Shown one piece after another: positions 26,816-36,563 of a DNA stretch of 64,000 bases (its first letter is position 1; every line of letters begins with the position of its first letter). Origin of the DNA: Methylobacter sp. (GTDB lineage Bacteria; Pseudomonadota; Gammaproteobacteria; Methylococcales; Methylomonadaceae); contig NZ_JAUXVR010000044.1 of assembly GCF_030680395.1 (NCBI RefSeq), positions 186,001 to 250,000 of the forward strand. Reading direction: 5' to 3'. The notes beneath the pieces were generated by a model. That model was not told the origin of the DNA and searched no databases. It saw only the letters and a program-made list of their open reading frames with translations. The translations under genes were made by a program, and so were the position numbers.

Positions 26816-27673
26816 ATGAAAAAACTGCTATTCCAATTCGATACAGACACTCACCCTTCAGTTTTCGATACTGTTGTAGCCTATGACGGCGGTGCAGATC
26901 ATGTCATCGGACACGGAGGACTGACACCTGAAAATATCACGGCTCTGGTAGAAGGCACGATGTTTACCCGTGCGCCCAAAGACAAGAAAAATACCGCCAT
27001 TTTTGTTGGCGGCAGTGACATGATCGCTGGTCAGGCATTATTTGTTGCCGTGCAAAAACACTTTTTTCCAGGCTTTCAGGTCTCAGTCATGCTCGACAGT
27101 AACGGCAGCAATACCACAGCCGCCGCCGCTGTTGCAAAACTTGCATCCAGCGGCACACTGGCCGGTAAAAAAGCGGTAGTACTGGCCGGTACCGGCCCGG
27201 TAGGACAACGTGCGGCGGCGATGCTGGCAAAGGAAGGCGCAGAGGTATCATTAACAGCCCGTAAAATGGAACGTGCCGTTCAAGCCTGCGACAACATGAA
27301 AGCACGCTTTGGCGTCAACCTGACCCCTATTGAAGCATTCGATAACGATGCCCGCGCCAAGGCCATTGAACACGCAAACATCGTTTTTGCTACCGGCGCG
27401 GCAGGAGTAGAGCTGCTCTCGGCCGATCAATGGCAACATAATCCCCATATCGAAATGATGGCCGATGCCAACGCTACACCTCCGCTAGGCATCGGCGGAA
27501 CAGATGTAATGGACAAAGGCAACCTGCGCAACGGCAAAATCATCTGGGGCGCTATCGGTTTCGGATCGTTAAAACTGGCATTACACCGCGCCTGTATCGC
27601 AAAACTATTTGAAGACAACAAGCAGGTTTTCGATGCCGAAAATATCTTCGCGCTGGCTAAGGAAATGGCATAA
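26816..27673 (+). CDS. mtdA: NADP-dependent methylene-H4F/H4MPT dehydrogenase
   Basis: 285 residues that match the MtdA family throughout: KLLFQFDTDTHPSVFDTVVAYDGGAD at the N-terminus, FVGGSDMIAGQAL, and the Rossmann motif VVLAGTGPVGQRAAAMLA for NADP. The later segment MADANATPPLGIGG is also characteristic. It oxidises or reduces the methylene group carried by tetrahydrofolate or tetrahydromethanopterin in methylotrophs, and its presence is a strong indicator of C1 metabolism. Length matches (288 in Methylorubrum). It is the first plus-strand gene of the run mtdA, glycerate kinase, glyA, ftfL and DHH protein. The ribosome-binding site is weak (GTAAG). Confidence 0.95.
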   Translation: MKKLLFQFDTDTHPSVFDTVVAYDGGADHVIGHGGLTPENITALVEGTMFTRAPKDKKNTAIFVGGSDMIAGQALFVAVQKHFFPGFQVSVMLDSNGSNTTAAAAVAKLASSGTLAGKKAVVLAGTGPVGQRAAAMLAKEGAEVSLTARKMERAVQACDNMKARFGVNLTPIEAFDNDARAKAIEHANIVFATGAAGVELLSADQWQHNPHIEMMADANATPPLGIGGTDVMDKGNLRNGKIIWGAIGFGSLKLALHRACIAKLFEDNKQVFDAENIFALAKEMA

Positions 27674-27704
27674 ACAGCCTCCATTACCTTCAATATAACC
27701 TGAC

Positions 27705-29030
27705 ATGAGCCCTTTAACAGATCAAGCCGACTCGGCATCGATAAGGCAAGACGCCTTCAGCGTTTTTCAGGCAGGCATAGCGGCGGCCGATCCTTATCAG
27801 GCGGTTAAACGCCACCTTGTCCCGAAGCTGTTTGGCTCTTGCTCAAAAGTCCATCTTATCGCGTTCGGCAAGGCAGCTTGCGCAATGGCGCAGGCCGCTT
27901 CGGAAATCATTCCTCCCGGGATGCTGGCGGGAAGAGGCATAGCCGTTACCAATTACGAGAATGTAACCGGCATCGATAATGTTGACGTGATCGGCGCATC
28001 GCATCCGTTGCCCGATGCGGCCGGGCTTAACGCCGCGAAGATCATTGCCGAGCGAGTGCATAATGCTCAACAGAATGAACTGGTACTGGTACTGGTGAGC
28101 GGCGGCGGCTCGGCGCTGATCCCCTACCCCGCCGATCAAATTACCTTGCAGGAAAAGATTGCCACCACCGATCTGCTGTTGGCCTCCGGCGCGACCATCA
28201 ACCAAATTAACTGTGTACGCAAACATTTGTCGCGACTAAAAGGCGGCGGCCTGGCCCGACTGGCTGCACCCGCCCGTTTGCATGCATTGATTTTGTCCGA
28301 TGTATTGGGCGATGATCTAAGCGCCATTGCCAGCGGCCCCACCGTCGCTGACCCCACTACTTATGCCGACGCCATTGAGATTTTGAAAGCCAAGGGCGTT
28401 TGGGATCAGGTGCCTATCAATGTCCGGGGGCATCTGGAACAAGGTAAGCTGGGCAATATTGCAGAAACACCCAAGCCGGGCGATGATGCGTTTAAAAATA
28501 CCGGACATACCCTGATCGGCAGCAACAGCATCAGCGTCAACGCAATGCTGCAAGCGGCTAATAATCTGGGCTACGAGACAAAACTGTACAGCGATCATTT
28601 ATGCGGCGAGGCCAGAGCAGAAGCTGAAAAACTGGTTATTCACGCCAAAGCGCTTACCGTAAGCCAACCCATAGCCCTGCTGGCGGGCGGCGAAACCACG
28701 GTTACACTAAAAGGAAATGGACGCGGCGGCCGCAATCAGGAAATGGCACTGGCTTTTGCTATTGCCGCAGAACAACAAGGCCTAACCGGCAACTGGGCAT
28801 TCCTGAGCGGAGGCACCGACGGCCGCGACGGTCCCACCGATGCGGCAGGCGGTGTCGTCGACCGAAACACGATACAACGCATGACTCAAGCAGGCCTAAA
28901 TCCGATTGAGCTACTTGAAAATAACGATTCGTACACCGCTTTAAAAGCGTCTGACGACTTAGTGAATACCGGCGCGACAGGCACCAATGTCGCCGATCTG
29001 CAAATAGTGCTGATCCAGCCCGCACCTTAA
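27705..29030 (+). CDS. gck: Glycerate 2-kinase (MOFRL family)
   Basis: 441 residues. An N-terminal DUF4147-type lobe ([49 protein letters not shown] and [16 protein letters not shown]) and a C-terminal MOFRL lobe ([26 protein letters not shown], then [19 protein letters not shown]) identify the glycerate-2-kinase family. It phosphorylates D-glycerate to 2-phosphoglycerate, the serine-cycle entry to PEP. It lies 31 bp after mtdA and 28 bp before glyA, so it is almost surely in one operon with them. Length fits the family (about 420-450). Confidence 0.92.
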   Translation: MSPLTDQADSASIRQDAFSVFQAGIAAADPYQAVKRHLVPKLFGSCSKVHLIAFGKAACAMAQAASEIIPPGMLAGRGIAVTNYENVTGIDNVDVIGASHPLPDAAGLNAAKIIAERVHNAQQNELVLVLVSGGGSALIPYPADQITLQEKIATTDLLLASGATINQINCVRKHLSRLKGGGLARLAAPARLHALILSDVLGDDLSAIASGPTVADPTTYADAIEILKAKGVWDQVPINVRGHLEQGKLGNIAETPKPGDDAFKNTGHTLIGSNSISVNAMLQAANNLGYETKLYSDHLCGEARAEAEKLVIHAKALTVSQPIALLAGGETTVTLKGNGRGGRNQEMALAFAIAAEQQGLTGNWAFLSGGTDGRDGPTDAAGGVVDRNTIQRMTQAGLNPIELLENNDSYTALKASDDLVNTGATGTNVADLQIVLIQPAP

Positions 29031-29058
29031 ACAAGAAATATTAATCCAGGAGAACACC

Positions 29059-30312
29059 ATGTTTAAAAAATCAATGACCATCAAAGGCTTCGATGACGAA
29101 TTATTCCAGGCAATGGAAGAAGAACGTCAACGCCAGGAAGATCATATCGAACTGATCGCCTCTGAAAACTATGCCAGCCCCCGGGTTATGGAAGCGCAAG
29201 GCTCGCAATTAACCAACAAATATGCCGAAGGCTACCCCGGCAAACGTTACTATGGCGGCTGCGAATTTGTCGACAAGGCCGAGCAATTGGCTATCGACCG
29301 CGCCAAAGCCTTGTTCGGCGCCGATTACGCCAACGTCCAACCGCATTCAGGCTCGCAAGCCAACATGGCGGTGTTCATGGCCCTGATTCAACCGGGCGAC
29401 ACCATCCTGGGCCTGAGCCTTGCCGATGGCGGCCATTTAACTCACGGCGCAAAACCCAACTTCTCCGGTAAAATCTACCACGCCGTTCAGTACGGCTTGC
29501 ATCCTGAAACCGGTGAAATCGATTATGCGCAAGTTGAAGCGCTGGCGCTGGAACACAAACCTAAAGTGCTGGTTGCCGGATTTTCCGCCTACTCTCGTAT
29601 CTGGGACTGGCAACGCTTCCGCGACATCGCCGATAAAGTGGGCGCGTACCTGTTTGTCGACATGGCGCATGTCGCCGGTTTAGTTGCCGCAGGTTTATAC
29701 CCCAACCCCGTGCCGATTGCAGACGTGGTCACCAGCACCACGCACAAATCATTGCGCGGCCCGCGCGGCGGTTTGATTTTGTGTAAAAGCAACCCGGAAC
29801 TGGAGAAAAAATTCGACTCCAATATCTTCCCCGGCATTCAGGGCGGCCCGTTAATGCATGTGATCGCCGCCAAAGCCGTTGCCTTTAAAGAAGCCATGCA
29901 GCCTGAATTCCGCGTTTATCAACAACAGGTTATCAAAAACGCCCAAGCCATGGCCGCAGTGTTTATGAAACGCGGTTTCGACGTAGTTTCCGGCGGCACC
30001 GACGATCATTTAATGCTGGTTTCCCTGATTGCCAAAGGCATCACCGGCAAAGCGGCCGATGCGGCATTGAGCAAAGCGCACATCACCGTTAACAAAAACG
30101 CCGTGCCTAACGACCCGCAATCGCCGTTTGTGACCAGCGGCATTCGTGTCGGCACACCTGCGCCAACCACACGTGGCTTTAAAGAGGCGGAAATGATCGA
30201 AATCGCCAATATGATGTGCGATGTGATGGAGAATATGGAAGACGAAAACGTCATTGCAACGGTACGTGACAAGGTCAGTAATCTTTGTGCGCGGTTTCCG
30301 GTTTATAGTTAA
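29059..30312 (+). CDS. glyA: Serine hydroxymethyltransferase
   Basis: 417 residues. Conserved SHMT features are [54 protein letters not shown] and the PLP-lysine segment [13 protein letters not shown] (Lys230). It joins glycine and methylene-H4F to serine, the carbon-entry step of the serine cycle. An AGGAGA site precedes ATG 29059. The gene sits between glycerate kinase and ftfL. Copy 3 of the dispersed repeat lies in the gap to ftfL. As it is inside a C1 operon, a second housekeeping glyA may exist elsewhere in the genome. Confidence 0.97.
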   Translation: MFKKSMTIKGFDDELFQAMEEERQRQEDHIELIASENYASPRVMEAQGSQLTNKYAEGYPGKRYYGGCEFVDKAEQLAIDRAKALFGADYANVQPHSGSQANMAVFMALIQPGDTILGLSLADGGHLTHGAKPNFSGKIYHAVQYGLHPETGEIDYAQVEALALEHKPKVLVAGFSAYSRIWDWQRFRDIADKVGAYLFVDMAHVAGLVAAGLYPNPVPIADVVTSTTHKSLRGPRGGLILCKSNPELEKKFDSNIFPGIQGGPLMHVIAAKAVAFKEAMQPEFRVYQQQVIKNAQAMAAVFMKRGFDVVSGGTDDHLMLVSLIAKGITGKAADAALSKAHITVNKNAVPNDPQSPFVTSGIRVGTPAPTTRGFKEAEMIEIANMMCDVMENMEDENVIATVRDKVSNLCARFPVYS

Positions 30313-30315
30313 TGG

Positions 30316-30370
30316 GTAGGTCGGGTACCAAAAGTAGGCGCTTTACGGCTGCATTGCCCGACATTTCGGC
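30316..30370. repeat. Dispersed intergenic repeat, copy 3
   Basis: A shorter copy: GTAGGTCGGGTACC at the left and GCCCGACATTTCGGCT at the right, sharing the GTAGGTCGG end and CCCGACATTT..CGGC core with the copies at 17777 and 18861. It sits immediately after the glyA stop, within the probable operon. Confidence 0.6.
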
Positions 30371-30409
30371 TAAAAACCAAAATCAACCAACCTTTTTTAA
30401 AAACAAACA

Positions 30410-32083
30410 ATGTCAGATATAGAAATCGCCCAACAAGCCAACATGAAACCGATCATCGGCTTGGTTAAAGAACAATACGGCATCGACGCCGAACACCTTG
30501 ACCCTTACGGTCATTACAAAGCCAAGATGTCGCTGGAATACGTCAACAGTCTGTCCGATAAAGAAGACGGCAAACTGATTTTAGTTACCGCAATCAGCCC
30601 TACCCCGGCCGGCGAAGGCAAGACCACCACCACCGTGGGCTTGGGCGATGCGATGAACCGTATCGGCAAAAAAACCATGATGTGCCTGCGCGAACCGTCA
30701 TTAGGCCCGTGCTTTGGCGTAAAAGGCGGCGCGGCGGGCGGCGGTTACTCGCAAGTGGTGCCGATGGAAGACATCAACCTGCATTTTACCGGCGATTTTC
30801 ATGCGATCGGCGTCGCGCACAATCTGCTGTCGGCGTTGATCGACAACCATATCAACCACGGCAACGAACTGGACATAGATCCACGGCGCATCCAATGGAA
30901 ACGCGTTGTCGACATGAACGACCGCGCCCTGCGTAACATCGTGGTCGGGATGGGCGGTCCGGCCAACGGCTACTTGCGTGAAGACGGTTACGACATCGTG
31001 GTCGCTTCCGAAGTCATGGCGATTTTATGTCTGGCGACCAGCCGCGCGGATCTTAAAGAACGTCTCGGCCGCATCGTAATCGGCTATAAATCCGACCGGG
31101 TCACGCCGGTTTATGCCCGCGACCTGAACGCGCAAGGCTCGATGGCGGCCTTGCTAAAAGATGCGATCAAACCGAATCTGGTGCAAACACTGGAAAACAA
31201 TATCGCGATTATCCACGGCGGGCCGTTCGCCAATATTGCCCACGGCTGCAACACCGTAACCGCCACCAAAACCGCGCTGAAACTGGCCGATTATGTGGTG
31301 ACCGAAGCGGGTTTCGGGGCCGATTTGGGCGCTGAAAAATTCCTAGACATCAAGTGCCGCATAGCCGGACTCAAGCCCTCCGCCGTGGTGCTGGTCGCCA
31401 CGGTAAGAGCGCTAAAATTCCACGGCGGCGTGGTTAAAGAAGAATTAAATCAGGAGAATTTGGCAGCGCTGGAACAAGGTTTTGCCAATCTTGAGCGCCA
31501 TTACCACAATATTACTCACCATTACGGCCTGCCTTGCGTGGTGTGTATTAACCATTTTACTTTTGATTCCGACGCAGAAATCGCTTTGCTGAAGAAAAAA
31601 TGCGAAGCCTTGGGCGCAAAATGCATGGTTTCCAAACACTGGGCTGAAGGCGGCGCCGGTGCGGAAGAACTGGCCAGAGAAATCATCAACATCGCCGATA
31701 ACCGCGAACCCGGATTTAACTACGTCTACGACGAAAACCTGAGCCTCTGGGAAAAAATCGAAGCCATTGCCACCAAGCTGTACGGTGCGGGCAGCGTCAC
31801 CGCAAGCCCTAAAGTGAAAGCGCAACTGGCCGCATGGGATGTAGATTACGGCAAGTTCCCGATTTGCATGGCAAAAACCCAAATGTCGTTTTCAACCAAT
31901 CCGAATTCCAAAGGCGCGCCGTCAGGGCATGTCATTGAAATCAGGGATGTTCGGCTGGCAAACGGCGCAGGCTTTATTGTGGCGATTGCGGGAGACATGA
32001 TGACCATGCCCGGCTTACCTAAAGTGCCTGCTGCGGAAAGAATTGATATCGACAATAACGGCAAAATCACCGGCTTATTTTAA
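30410..32083 (+). CDS. ftfL: Formate-tetrahydrofolate ligase
   Basis: 557 residues. The ATP-binding motif is [18 protein letters not shown] (about 67-84). It is followed by the family landmarks [59 protein letters not shown] and the C-terminal [16 protein letters not shown]. It makes 10-formyl-H4F from formate, H4F and ATP, feeding formate carbon to the serine cycle via methenyl- and methylene-H4F. Length is standard (about 557). No strong Shine-Dalgarno is visible before ATG 30410. It lies 97 bp downstream of glyA and is followed by a small hairpin and the DHH gene. Confidence 0.97.
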   Translation: MSDIEIAQQANMKPIIGLVKEQYGIDAEHLDPYGHYKAKMSLEYVNSLSDKEDGKLILVTAISPTPAGEGKTTTTVGLGDAMNRIGKKTMMCLREPSLGPCFGVKGGAAGGGYSQVVPMEDINLHFTGDFHAIGVAHNLLSALIDNHINHGNELDIDPRRIQWKRVVDMNDRALRNIVVGMGGPANGYLREDGYDIVVASEVMAILCLATSRADLKERLGRIVIGYKSDRVTPVYARDLNAQGSMAALLKDAIKPNLVQTLENNIAIIHGGPFANIAHGCNTVTATKTALKLADYVVTEAGFGADLGAEKFLDIKCRIAGLKPSAVVLVATVRALKFHGGVVKEELNQENLAALEQGFANLERHYHNITHHYGLPCVVCINHFTFDSDAEIALLKKKCEALGAKCMVSKHWAEGGAGAEELAREIINIADNREPGFNYVYDENLSLWEKIEAIATKLYGAGSVTASPKVKAQLAAWDVDYGKFPICMAKTQMSFSTNPNSKGAPSGHVIEIRDVRLANGAGFIVAIAGDMMTMPGLPKVPAAERIDIDNNGKITGLF

Positions 32084-32089
32084 CCAAAG

Positions 32090-32113
32090 AGGGGTTCAGC
32101 ATATTGAACCCCT
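32090..32113. terminator. Nine-bp hairpin after ftfL
   Basis: AGGGGTTCA (32090-32098) pairs perfectly with TGAACCCCT (32105-32113) around a six-base loop. It has no T tail, so it may stabilise or attenuate rather than terminate. It lies between the ftfL stop and the DHH gene. Confidence 0.5.
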
Positions 32114-32145
32114 ACCCCCACCTCCCCTTCATCCAAGGTAATATC

Positions 32146-33075
32146 ATGACAGACCAAAAATTTCGACTCGTTACACGCAGTGATTTTGACGGCTTAATCT
32201 GCGCGGTTTTATTAAAAGAACTGGACTTGATTGACGATATTAAATTCGTCCATCCCAAGGACATGCAAGACGGCATCATCGATATTAACGACCGCGACAT
32301 CACCACCAACCTACCTTATGTCAAAGGCGTGCATCTTGCCTTCGACCATCATTTAAGCGAAACCATCCGCAACGAAAAAGCCGAAAATCACATCATAGAT
32401 CCGGATGCTCCTTCAGCCGCTCGAGTTGTTTATGATTATTACGGCGGCGCAACCCGCTTTCCTGCCAGCTGGAACGAAATGATGGCCGCTGTCGATAAGG
32501 GCGATGCGGCGCAATTCAATCGCGAAGAAATCTTGAATCCGGAAGACTGGGTGTTAATGAATTTCCTGATGGATGCGCGTACCGGTTTAGGCCGATTCAG
32601 AGACTTTACCGTGTCGAATTATCAATTAATGATGAACCTGATTGATTACTGCAAAGATCATTCTATTAATGACATTCTGCAACTTCCCGACGTTCAGGAA
32701 CGGGTCAATCTGTTTAAAGAACATGAAGCGGCAGCCAAAGAGCAAATTCAGCGCTGCTCTACTGTCTACAATAACCTGGTGGTATTGGATTTGCGCGATG
32801 AAGAAACCATCTACGCAGTCAATCGTTTCATGATTTATGCGCTGTACCCCGAATGCAATATCTCCATCCATGTCATGTGGGGCGTTAAGCAGCAAAATAC
32901 CGTATTTGCGATAGGTAAATCTATCCTGAATCGCTCTTCCAACACCAATATCGGCGAGCTTTGCCTTAGCTATAATGGCGGCGGGCACCTGAACGCAGGA
33001 ACTTGTCAGGTCGATAATCAGGACAGCGAACAACATTTAAAAGCCATTATTGCAAAAATCAACCAGGATGGCTGA
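32146..33075 (+). CDS. DHH-family phosphoesterase (exopolyphosphatase-like)
   Basis: 309 residues from ATG 32146 (MTDQKFRLVTRSDFDG). An in-frame TTG 42 bp upstream would overlap the hairpin and adds a Pro-rich stretch unlike the family. Metal-binding motifs of the DHH superfamily are present: RSDFDGLICAVLL, then LAFDHHLSE, and a C-terminal DHHA1-like signature YNGGGHLNAGTCQV. Members hydrolyse short RNA (NrnA-type), cyclic dinucleotide intermediates or polyphosphate; the substrate here cannot be told. It follows ftfL by 62 bp and probably shares its transcript. Confidence 0.85.
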   Translation: MTDQKFRLVTRSDFDGLICAVLLKELDLIDDIKFVHPKDMQDGIIDINDRDITTNLPYVKGVHLAFDHHLSETIRNEKAENHIIDPDAPSAARVVYDYYGGATRFPASWNEMMAAVDKGDAAQFNREEILNPEDWVLMNFLMDARTGLGRFRDFTVSNYQLMMNLIDYCKDHSINDILQLPDVQERVNLFKEHEAAAKEQIQRCSTVYNNLVVLDLRDEETIYAVNRFMIYALYPECNISIHVMWGVKQQNTVFAIGKSILNRSSNTNIGELCLSYNGGGHLNAGTCQVDNQDSEQHLKAIIAKINQDG

Positions 33076-33129
33076 TTAGCTTCACACAGAGGCGCATCAA
33101 CTTGATAGACGATTTAAAGCCTTGCACTT

Positions 33130-33171
33130 TGCCGAGGACATGAAGCTACCTTGAGCTTCGTGTCCTCGGCA
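33130..33171. terminator. Strong 18-bp hairpin downstream of the DHH gene
   Basis: TGCCGAGGACATGAAGCT (33130-33147) and AGCTTCGTGTCCTCGGCA (33154-33171) pair over 18 bp with one mismatch and a six-base loop. A second smaller hairpin (ATGCAT...ATGCAT within ACAGC...GCTGT) follows. There is no T run. The rest of the 303-bp gap to the next gene holds nothing supported. Confidence 0.55.
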
Positions 33172-33378
33172 ACAGCGCCATGCATCGCCTGAAATGCATG
33201 CTGTTGATGCGCTACCTTCGGACTTGAACACCATCCGACGTTGACCGGACAGATCAAGACACTCTTTCCTTCCGCTGACTTTCCACTGCACCCGCGGAAC
33301 CGCCGAATCAACACTCACAAGTTAAACTCTATTCTCCTGTATAATGTTTAGCCAATCTTTTAAGAACTTACTGCGTTT

Positions 33379-34188
33379 ATGTATAGATATGAAGGCCGGG
33401 TTATCTACGAAAGTCACGATGATGACGGCATTTTAGAGGTTGTCGAGCGTGATGGCGTAAGGTCCCTGCACTTTGGCTCGTTTCCCCGGCAGAGCAGCAT
33501 GCTGCTGTCCGACCCGGATAAACTGTACCTGAATTATGTGCGCGCCATGACCAGCTGGATGTTGTTCAAACCCACGCTGGATGATGAGGCCTTGATTATC
33601 GGCTTGGGCGGCGGCTCGTTAACCAAGCATCTGCTACATCACTTCCCGGACTGCCGTTTAAAAGCCATAGAATACAGGGAAAGCGTGGTCAAGATCGCGC
33701 GCAGTCATTTCGGCCTGCCCCTCGATCCGCGCCTGAAAATGATAATCGATGACGGTGCGAAATATGTGCGCCAACGAACCGAAAGCCAAAGCGAACAATA
33801 CAGCCTGATGTTTATCGATGCATTTGACCATGAAGGCATGGCGTCATCAATCAGTAATCATGCCTTTTTTGATGCCTGTAAGGCTTTGCTGAAAAAAGAC
33901 GGCATGCTGGTCATCAACCTTTGGGGCGGCCTCAGCAATCCCCTATTCCAGCAGGTTGCCCTGTGGCTGGGAAGTACTTTTGACTGGAGAGTTCTATTTC
34001 TCCCCGTTAAAAACCGTGGCAATATTATCGGCTTGGCCTTCAATAAAGAGGCTCCTCTCTATTCAATGAAAGATTTAAGAACCAGAGCCATCATTCTTGA
34101 ACAGCTTTACCAGATCGAATTTATCTCTTATTTAAAAGAGATAGCCAAACACAATTCCAGCGTCATCAACAACTCGATACAAAAATAA
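33379..34188 (+). CDS. Spermidine synthase-like methyltransferase-fold protein
   Basis: 269 residues of the spermine/spermidine synthase family. The early region [29 protein letters not shown] corresponds to the conserved S-M-x(n)-Y segment. The nucleotide/dcSAM-binding glycine motif is [20 protein letters not shown], followed by [17 protein letters not shown] and [10 protein letters not shown]. The later FIDAFD has the D-x-F-D of this fold. Biochemically confirmed spermidine synthases keep stricter motifs (GGGDGG), and here the loop is GGGSLT, so it may act on another substrate. It ends in TAATG, sharing one base of its stop with the ATG of the YgiQ gene, so the two are translationally coupled. 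Confidence 0.8.
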   Translation: MYRYEGRVIYESHDDDGILEVVERDGVRSLHFGSFPRQSSMLLSDPDKLYLNYVRAMTSWMLFKPTLDDEALIIGLGGGSLTKHLLHHFPDCRLKAIEYRESVVKIARSHFGLPLDPRLKMIIDDGAKYVRQRTESQSEQYSLMFIDAFDHEGMASSISNHAFFDACKALLKKDGMLVINLWGGLSNPLFQQVALWLGSTFDWRVLFLPVKNRGNIIGLAFNKEAPLYSMKDLRTRAIILEQLYQIEFISYLKEIAKHNSSVINNSIQK

Positions 34189-36353
34189 TGTCTACCGCCT
34201 TACAAACCGAACCCAACCTGTTCAGTTACCGCTTATACTGGGCGCAACGCTTTGGCGTTGCGCCTGTTTTGCCGATGAGCAAGGCGGAAATGGACGACCT
34301 CGGCTGGGATGCCTGCGATGTGATTTTAGTAACCGGCGATGCCTATATCGATCACCCGAGCTTTGGCATGGCGCTGATTGGAAGGCTGCTTGAAGCGCAA
34401 GGATTCCGGGTCGGCATCATCTCCCAGCCCGACTGGACCAGCGCCAAGGATTTCATGAAGCTCGGCCGCCCGAACCTGTTTTTCGGCGTGACCGGCGGCA
34501 ATATGGATTCCATGGTCAATCGTTACACTTCGGACAAAAAAATCCGCTCCAACGATGCCTATACACCCAACGGCGCGGCGGGCAAACGCCCTGACCGCGC
34601 TGTCAACGTCTACTCGCACCGCTGCCGCGAGGCTTATAAAGATGTGCCTATTATCATCGGCGGCATCGAAGCCAGTTTGCGCCGCATCGCGCATTACGAT
34701 TATTGGTCCGATAAGGTCAGGAAATCCGTGCTGCTGGACTCCAAAGCCGACCTGCTGGTTTACGGCAACGCCGAGCGCCAAGTCGTCGAAATCGCTCATC
34801 GCCTGGCTAACGGCGAAGCCATATCGGAGCTGAAAGGCATACGCGGCACGGTACACTTTGTTAAACAAATACCGGAAGGCTGGGCGGTTAAAGACTCCAC
34901 CGATATTGATAAACCCGGCGCGGCGATGATACCTATCGACCCGTACCAGGAACAGCCTGCCTGCGATAAAAAACCGGAACAGAGCAATGCGGACGAAAAA
35001 GTCATTCATTTTGATAAATTGCAGATCAGAAACCAGCGCGCGCAAACCGTCATACGCCTACCCGCTTATGAAACAGTAAAAGACGACCCGATACTGTATG
35101 CTCATGCCTCGCGCGTCATGCATGGCGAGACCAACCCCGGTAACGCGCGCGCATTGATTCAACTGCACGGCACGCGCCAAGTGTGGATTAATCCGCCGCC
35201 TATTCCGCTGACCACCAAAGAAATGGACGGCGTGTTCGACTTGCCCTATTCCCGCGTACCGCACAAGGAATACGGCAACGCCAACGTGCCCGCCTTTGAA
35301 ATGATCCAGCATTCGGTCAACATCATGCGCGGCTGTTTCGGCGGCTGCACCTTCTGCTCGATCACCGAACATGAAGGACGGATCATCCAAAGCCGATCGG
35401 AAGATTCGATTATCAAGGAAATCGAAGCCATCCGCGACACCTCGCCCGCGTTTACCGGCCATATTTCCGACTTGGGCGGCCCCACCGCCAACATGTACCG
35501 GCTGGCCTGCAAAGACCCGGAAATCGAAGCCGCTTGCCGTAAGCCGTCCTGCGTTTACCCCGGCATTTGCCCCAACCTGAACACCGACCATACGCCGCTG
35601 ATTAAGCTCTACCGCAGAGCCCGCGCCTTGCCCGGTATCAAGAAAATCTTTATCGCCTCCGGTCTGCGTTACGACCTGGCCGTAGAATCGCCGGAATACG
35701 TCAAGGAACTGGTCACCCATCATGTCGGCGGCTATCTTAAAATCGCTCCGGAACATACCGAGCAAGGCGTGCTATCCAAAATGATGAAGCCGGGCATGGG
35801 CACTTATGACCGCTTCAAGGAAATGTTTGACAAGTATTCAAAGGAAGCCGGTAAAGAGCAATATTTGATCCCGTACTTTATCGCAGCCCATCCCGGCACT
35901 ACCGATAACGACATGCTCAATCTGGCGTTATGGCTAAAGCGTAACGGTTTCAGGGCCGACCAGGTGCAGGCATTCTTGCCTTCGCCGATGTCCATCGCCA
36001 CCGCCATGTATCACTCCGGCAAAGACACTTTGCGTAAAGTCAGTCGCTTTGCCGAAGACATTGCTATACCCAAGAGCTTCAAGCAGCGCCGCCTGCACAA
36101 AGCCTTCCTGCGCTATCACGACCCCAAAAACTGGCCGTTGTTGCGCGAAGCCTTAAAAGATATGGGCCGCAGCGAATTGATCGGCAACGGCAAGCAGCAT
36201 TTGATCCCTACCTTTCAGCCCAAAGGCACGGTTGAAACGCCCGACAAAATTCAACGCTTTAAAACCAAATACACCGGACTGGACAATCCCCGTTCCGGAA
36301 AAAGCAAACCGTATTCTGCAAACAAAAATAAAACGAAAAGAAAGCCAAAATAA
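34188..36353 (+). CDS. ygiQ: YgiQ-family radical SAM protein
   Basis: 721 residues. The N-terminal region ([39 protein letters not shown]) is the DUF3362/YgiQ N-terminal domain. The radical SAM core has the 4Fe-4S cluster motif [18 protein letters not shown] (Cys383, Cys387 and Cys390). Later [13 protein letters not shown] and [17 protein letters not shown] fit the family, and a basic C-terminal tail ends the protein. YgiQ proteins are widely conserved but have no established reaction. The start ATG at 34188 overlaps the previous stop. The tail ([17 protein letters not shown]) is highly basic. Confidence 0.93.
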   Translation: MSTALQTEPNLFSYRLYWAQRFGVAPVLPMSKAEMDDLGWDACDVILVTGDAYIDHPSFGMALIGRLLEAQGFRVGIISQPDWTSAKDFMKLGRPNLFFGVTGGNMDSMVNRYTSDKKIRSNDAYTPNGAAGKRPDRAVNVYSHRCREAYKDVPIIIGGIEASLRRIAHYDYWSDKVRKSVLLDSKADLLVYGNAERQVVEIAHRLANGEAISELKGIRGTVHFVKQIPEGWAVKDSTDIDKPGAAMIPIDPYQEQPACDKKPEQSNADEKVIHFDKLQIRNQRAQTVIRLPAYETVKDDPILYAHASRVMHGETNPGNARALIQLHGTRQVWINPPPIPLTTKEMDGVFDLPYSRVPHKEYGNANVPAFEMIQHSVNIMRGCFGGCTFCSITEHEGRIIQSRSEDSIIKEIEAIRDTSPAFTGHISDLGGPTANMYRLACKDPEIEAACRKPSCVYPGICPNLNTDHTPLIKLYRRARALPGIKKIFIASGLRYDLAVESPEYVKELVTHHVGGYLKIAPEHTEQGVLSKMMKPGMGTYDRFKEMFDKYSKEAGKEQYLIPYFIAAHPGTTDNDMLNLALWLKRNGFRADQVQAFLPSPMSIATAMYHSGKDTLRKVSRFAEDIAIPKSFKQRRLHKAFLRYHDPKNWPLLREALKDMGRSELIGNGKQHLIPTFQPKGTVETPDKIQRFKTKYTGLDNPRSGKSKPYSANKNKTKRKPK

Positions 36354-36388
36354 TCCACTAAAGCACTAGCCAAAGAAGATTTGTTGTG

Positions 36389-36394
36389 TATAAT
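36389..36394 (+). promoter_or_regulatory. -10 element of the tRNA-Thr promoter
   Basis: A perfect TATAAT lies 13 bp upstream of the tRNA 5' end, followed by a CG-rich discriminator (ACCCGC) as in stringently controlled stable-RNA promoters. The -35 region is not clear. Confidence 0.6.
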
Positions 36395-36406
36395 ACCCGC
36401 TTCTTT

Positions 36407-36482
36407 GCTGGTGTAGCTCAGTCGGTAGAGCAGCTGATTTGTAATCAGCCGGTCGCGGGTTCGATTCCCATCGCCAGCTCCA
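36407..36482 (+). tRNA. tRNA-Thr (anticodon UGU)
   Basis: A 76-nt cloverleaf. Acceptor arms GCTGGTG and CGCCAGC pair. D-arm is AGCTCAGTCGGTAGAGC. The anticodon stem GCTGA/TCAGC encloses the loop TTTGTAA with anticodon TGT, which reads ACA (Thr). The T-arm is CGGGTTCGATTCCCA, and CCA is encoded at 36480-36482. A good -10 element precedes and a terminator follows. Its 3' end faces the minus-strand secretion cluster, whose last stop is 82 bp away. Confidence 0.95.
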
Positions 36483-36490
36483 AGAATATC

Positions 36491-36522
36491 AAGGCTTTAG
36501 GTGCAAACCTAAGGCCTTTTTT
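36491..36522 (+). terminator. Rho-independent terminator after tRNA-Thr
   Basis: AAGGCTTTAGGT (36491-36502) pairs with ACCTAAGGCCTT with one mismatch around a short loop, and a T run follows. It starts 9 bp after the tRNA. Confidence 0.85.
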
Positions 36523-36563
36523 ATTGCCTGTCACTTTATCATCACGCTTTAATCATATACCGC

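Noticed and set aside
33097-33318. Minus-strand frames in the gap before the spermidine-synthase-like gene
   Set aside because: They run through the strong hairpins and show no coding pattern.
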